From: Anaerobutyricum hallii DSM 3353
GTDB lineage: Bacteria > Bacillota > Clostridia > Lachnospirales > Lachnospiraceae
Assembly (NCBI RefSeq): GCF_000173975.1
Contig: NZ_ACEP01000174.1
Location: 1-32,679, forward strand
Direction: 5' to 3'
Length of the DNA: 32,679 nt
The notes under the pieces were generated by a model that ran no database searches, had not been told where the DNA came from, and saw only the letters and a list, made by a program, of their open reading frames with translations. The position numbers and the translations under genes were made by a program. This document shows, in pieces, positions 32,221-32,679 of the stretch (its first letter is position 1; each line of letters starts with the position of its first letter).

Positions 32221-32348
32221 GCTCTCAGTAAATAAAAGAAACTATATTTGTGACTTTAGTCGCGGCGGTTTGAATACTCGCTTCTACACTCTCGTATTCA
32301 AACCTTGCTCCGAGGCCACAAATATAGTTTCTTTTATTTACTGAGAGC
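32221..32348 (+). repeat. Variable-arm hairpin element, copy E5
   Basis: Arms 32221-32252 and 32317-32348 are perfectly complementary over 32 bp. The 64-nt core carries the inner stem GGTTTGAATAC/GTATTCAAACC, here a perfect 11-bp pair and different from E1-E4. The outer arm GCTCTCAGTAAATAAAAG is shared only with the relic at 21297. Flanks GAGACG and CTGTGCTTTGG recur at other copies. Confidence 0.9.
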
Positions 32349-32402
32349 TGTGCTTTGGTTGGGAAAAAGTAGCAACCATAGATCATGTGTTATAAGAAAC
32401 GA

Positions 32403-32441
32403 CCACAGAGAATGAAATAAGGATTATTTCATTTTCTGTGG
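32403..32441. repeat. 18-bp hairpin, possible core-less relative or terminator
   Basis: Positions 32403-32420 pair with 32424-32441 with one G-T wobble and a 3-nt loop. The right flank CTGTCTTTGGTTGG resembles the outer flank of E5 (CTGTGCTTTGGTTGG). No strong T-run follows. Confidence 0.6.
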
Positions 32442-32528
32442 GCTGTCTTTGGTTGGTGAAGTTGTGTTTTGAGAGATAAACTATAAGCAATCTCAATTTT
32501 TGAGTTATATAGAGAAAATGGCAATTGT

Positions 32529-32679
32529 GACATCCTCCCCCACCTATAGGATGTCACTGAAAAAGTCCTTTTTACGTGTAAATCAATACAAAATAAAGTA
32601 TGTTTGTTGATTTTACAATACTATATATTGCATGTAAAATTAGTTTTTCAGTGGCGTCCTATAGAGGTGGGTGCTTCCC
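32529..32679. repeat. Imperfect inverted-repeat element at the window edge
   Basis: The left part (about 32537-32585) and the right end read in reverse (32679 back to about 32632) share CCCACCT, then ATAGGA, CACTGAAAAA and a TTTTAC-rich tail, about 45 bp imperfect. They flank a short AT-rich middle with no gene. The left end also has its own perfect hairpin GACATCCT/AGGATGTC (32529-32555). This layout resembles the ends of IS200/IS605-type or MITE elements. It may continue beyond the window, so its class is uncertain. Confidence 0.5.

Overview
The window looks like chromosomal DNA of a low-GC, strictly anaerobic Firmicute, most likely Clostridia/Lachnospiraceae. The grounds are AT-rich DNA, AGGAGG-type ribosome sites, frequent GTG/TTG starts, a group B-type [FeFe]-hydrogenase, a DUF4364 winged-helix gene, a TIGR01212-type radical SAM gene, a Rho with a long charged insert, and a Cys/Gly-rich 'chorion-like' small protein. 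No rRNA, tRNA, CRISPR array or intact transposase gene was seen. The species cannot be named from sequence alone.

Layout. 1-5.4 kb: pyrG (-), an AraC-type regulator (-), a sugar-phosphate nucleotidyltransferase (+) and a second AraC-type regulator (-). 5.67-20.94 kb: the accessory centrepiece, about 15 kb and nearly all on the + strand. Its order is a membrane-anchored unknown protein, a zinc-ribbon/P-loop GTPase (DO-GTPase2-like), a GAP1-like partner with a membrane tail, an HTH protein, a membrane-tethered FHA protein, a SEDS (FtsW/RodA) glycosyltransferase, a class B PBP, then [a kinase-like gene on the - strand], a PP2C phosphatase, a Ser/Thr kinase, a vWA protein, a probable degenerate kinase + vWA protein and a small beta-barrel-like protein. 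The FHA-SEDS-PBP-PP2C-kinase part resembles the actinobacterial fhaB-rodA-pbpA-pstP-pknB cell-wall operon. The GTPase/GAP1/vWA part resembles predicted NTP-dependent conflict or signalling systems. Together they suggest a membrane-associated, phosphorylation-controlled GTPase system coupled to a dedicated peptidoglycan synthase. 21.5-22.8 kb: three small uncharacterised genes. 23.0-32.2 kb: a PLP aminotransferase, the hydrogenase, malic enzyme-radical SAM-DUF4364 (-), rho, and a small membrane protein followed by a zinc-ribbon membrane protein.

Between genes there is a striking family of hairpin elements (E1-E5, plus relics). Each has a conserved core of 62-64 bp enclosed by arms of 32-33 bp. 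The arms are perfectly self-complementary in four of five copies but differ in sequence from copy to copy. Each copy begins 2-28 bp after a stop codon and is oriented with that gene. A second family (F1, F2) has CTAG-ended 19-bp type inverted repeats, and F2 supplies the stop codon of the - strand kinase gene. That kinase gene also has a promoter and ribosome site that place its only good ATG in the wrong frame, ahead of an A AAA AAG slippery heptamer. A third imperfect inverted-repeat element lies at the right edge of the window.
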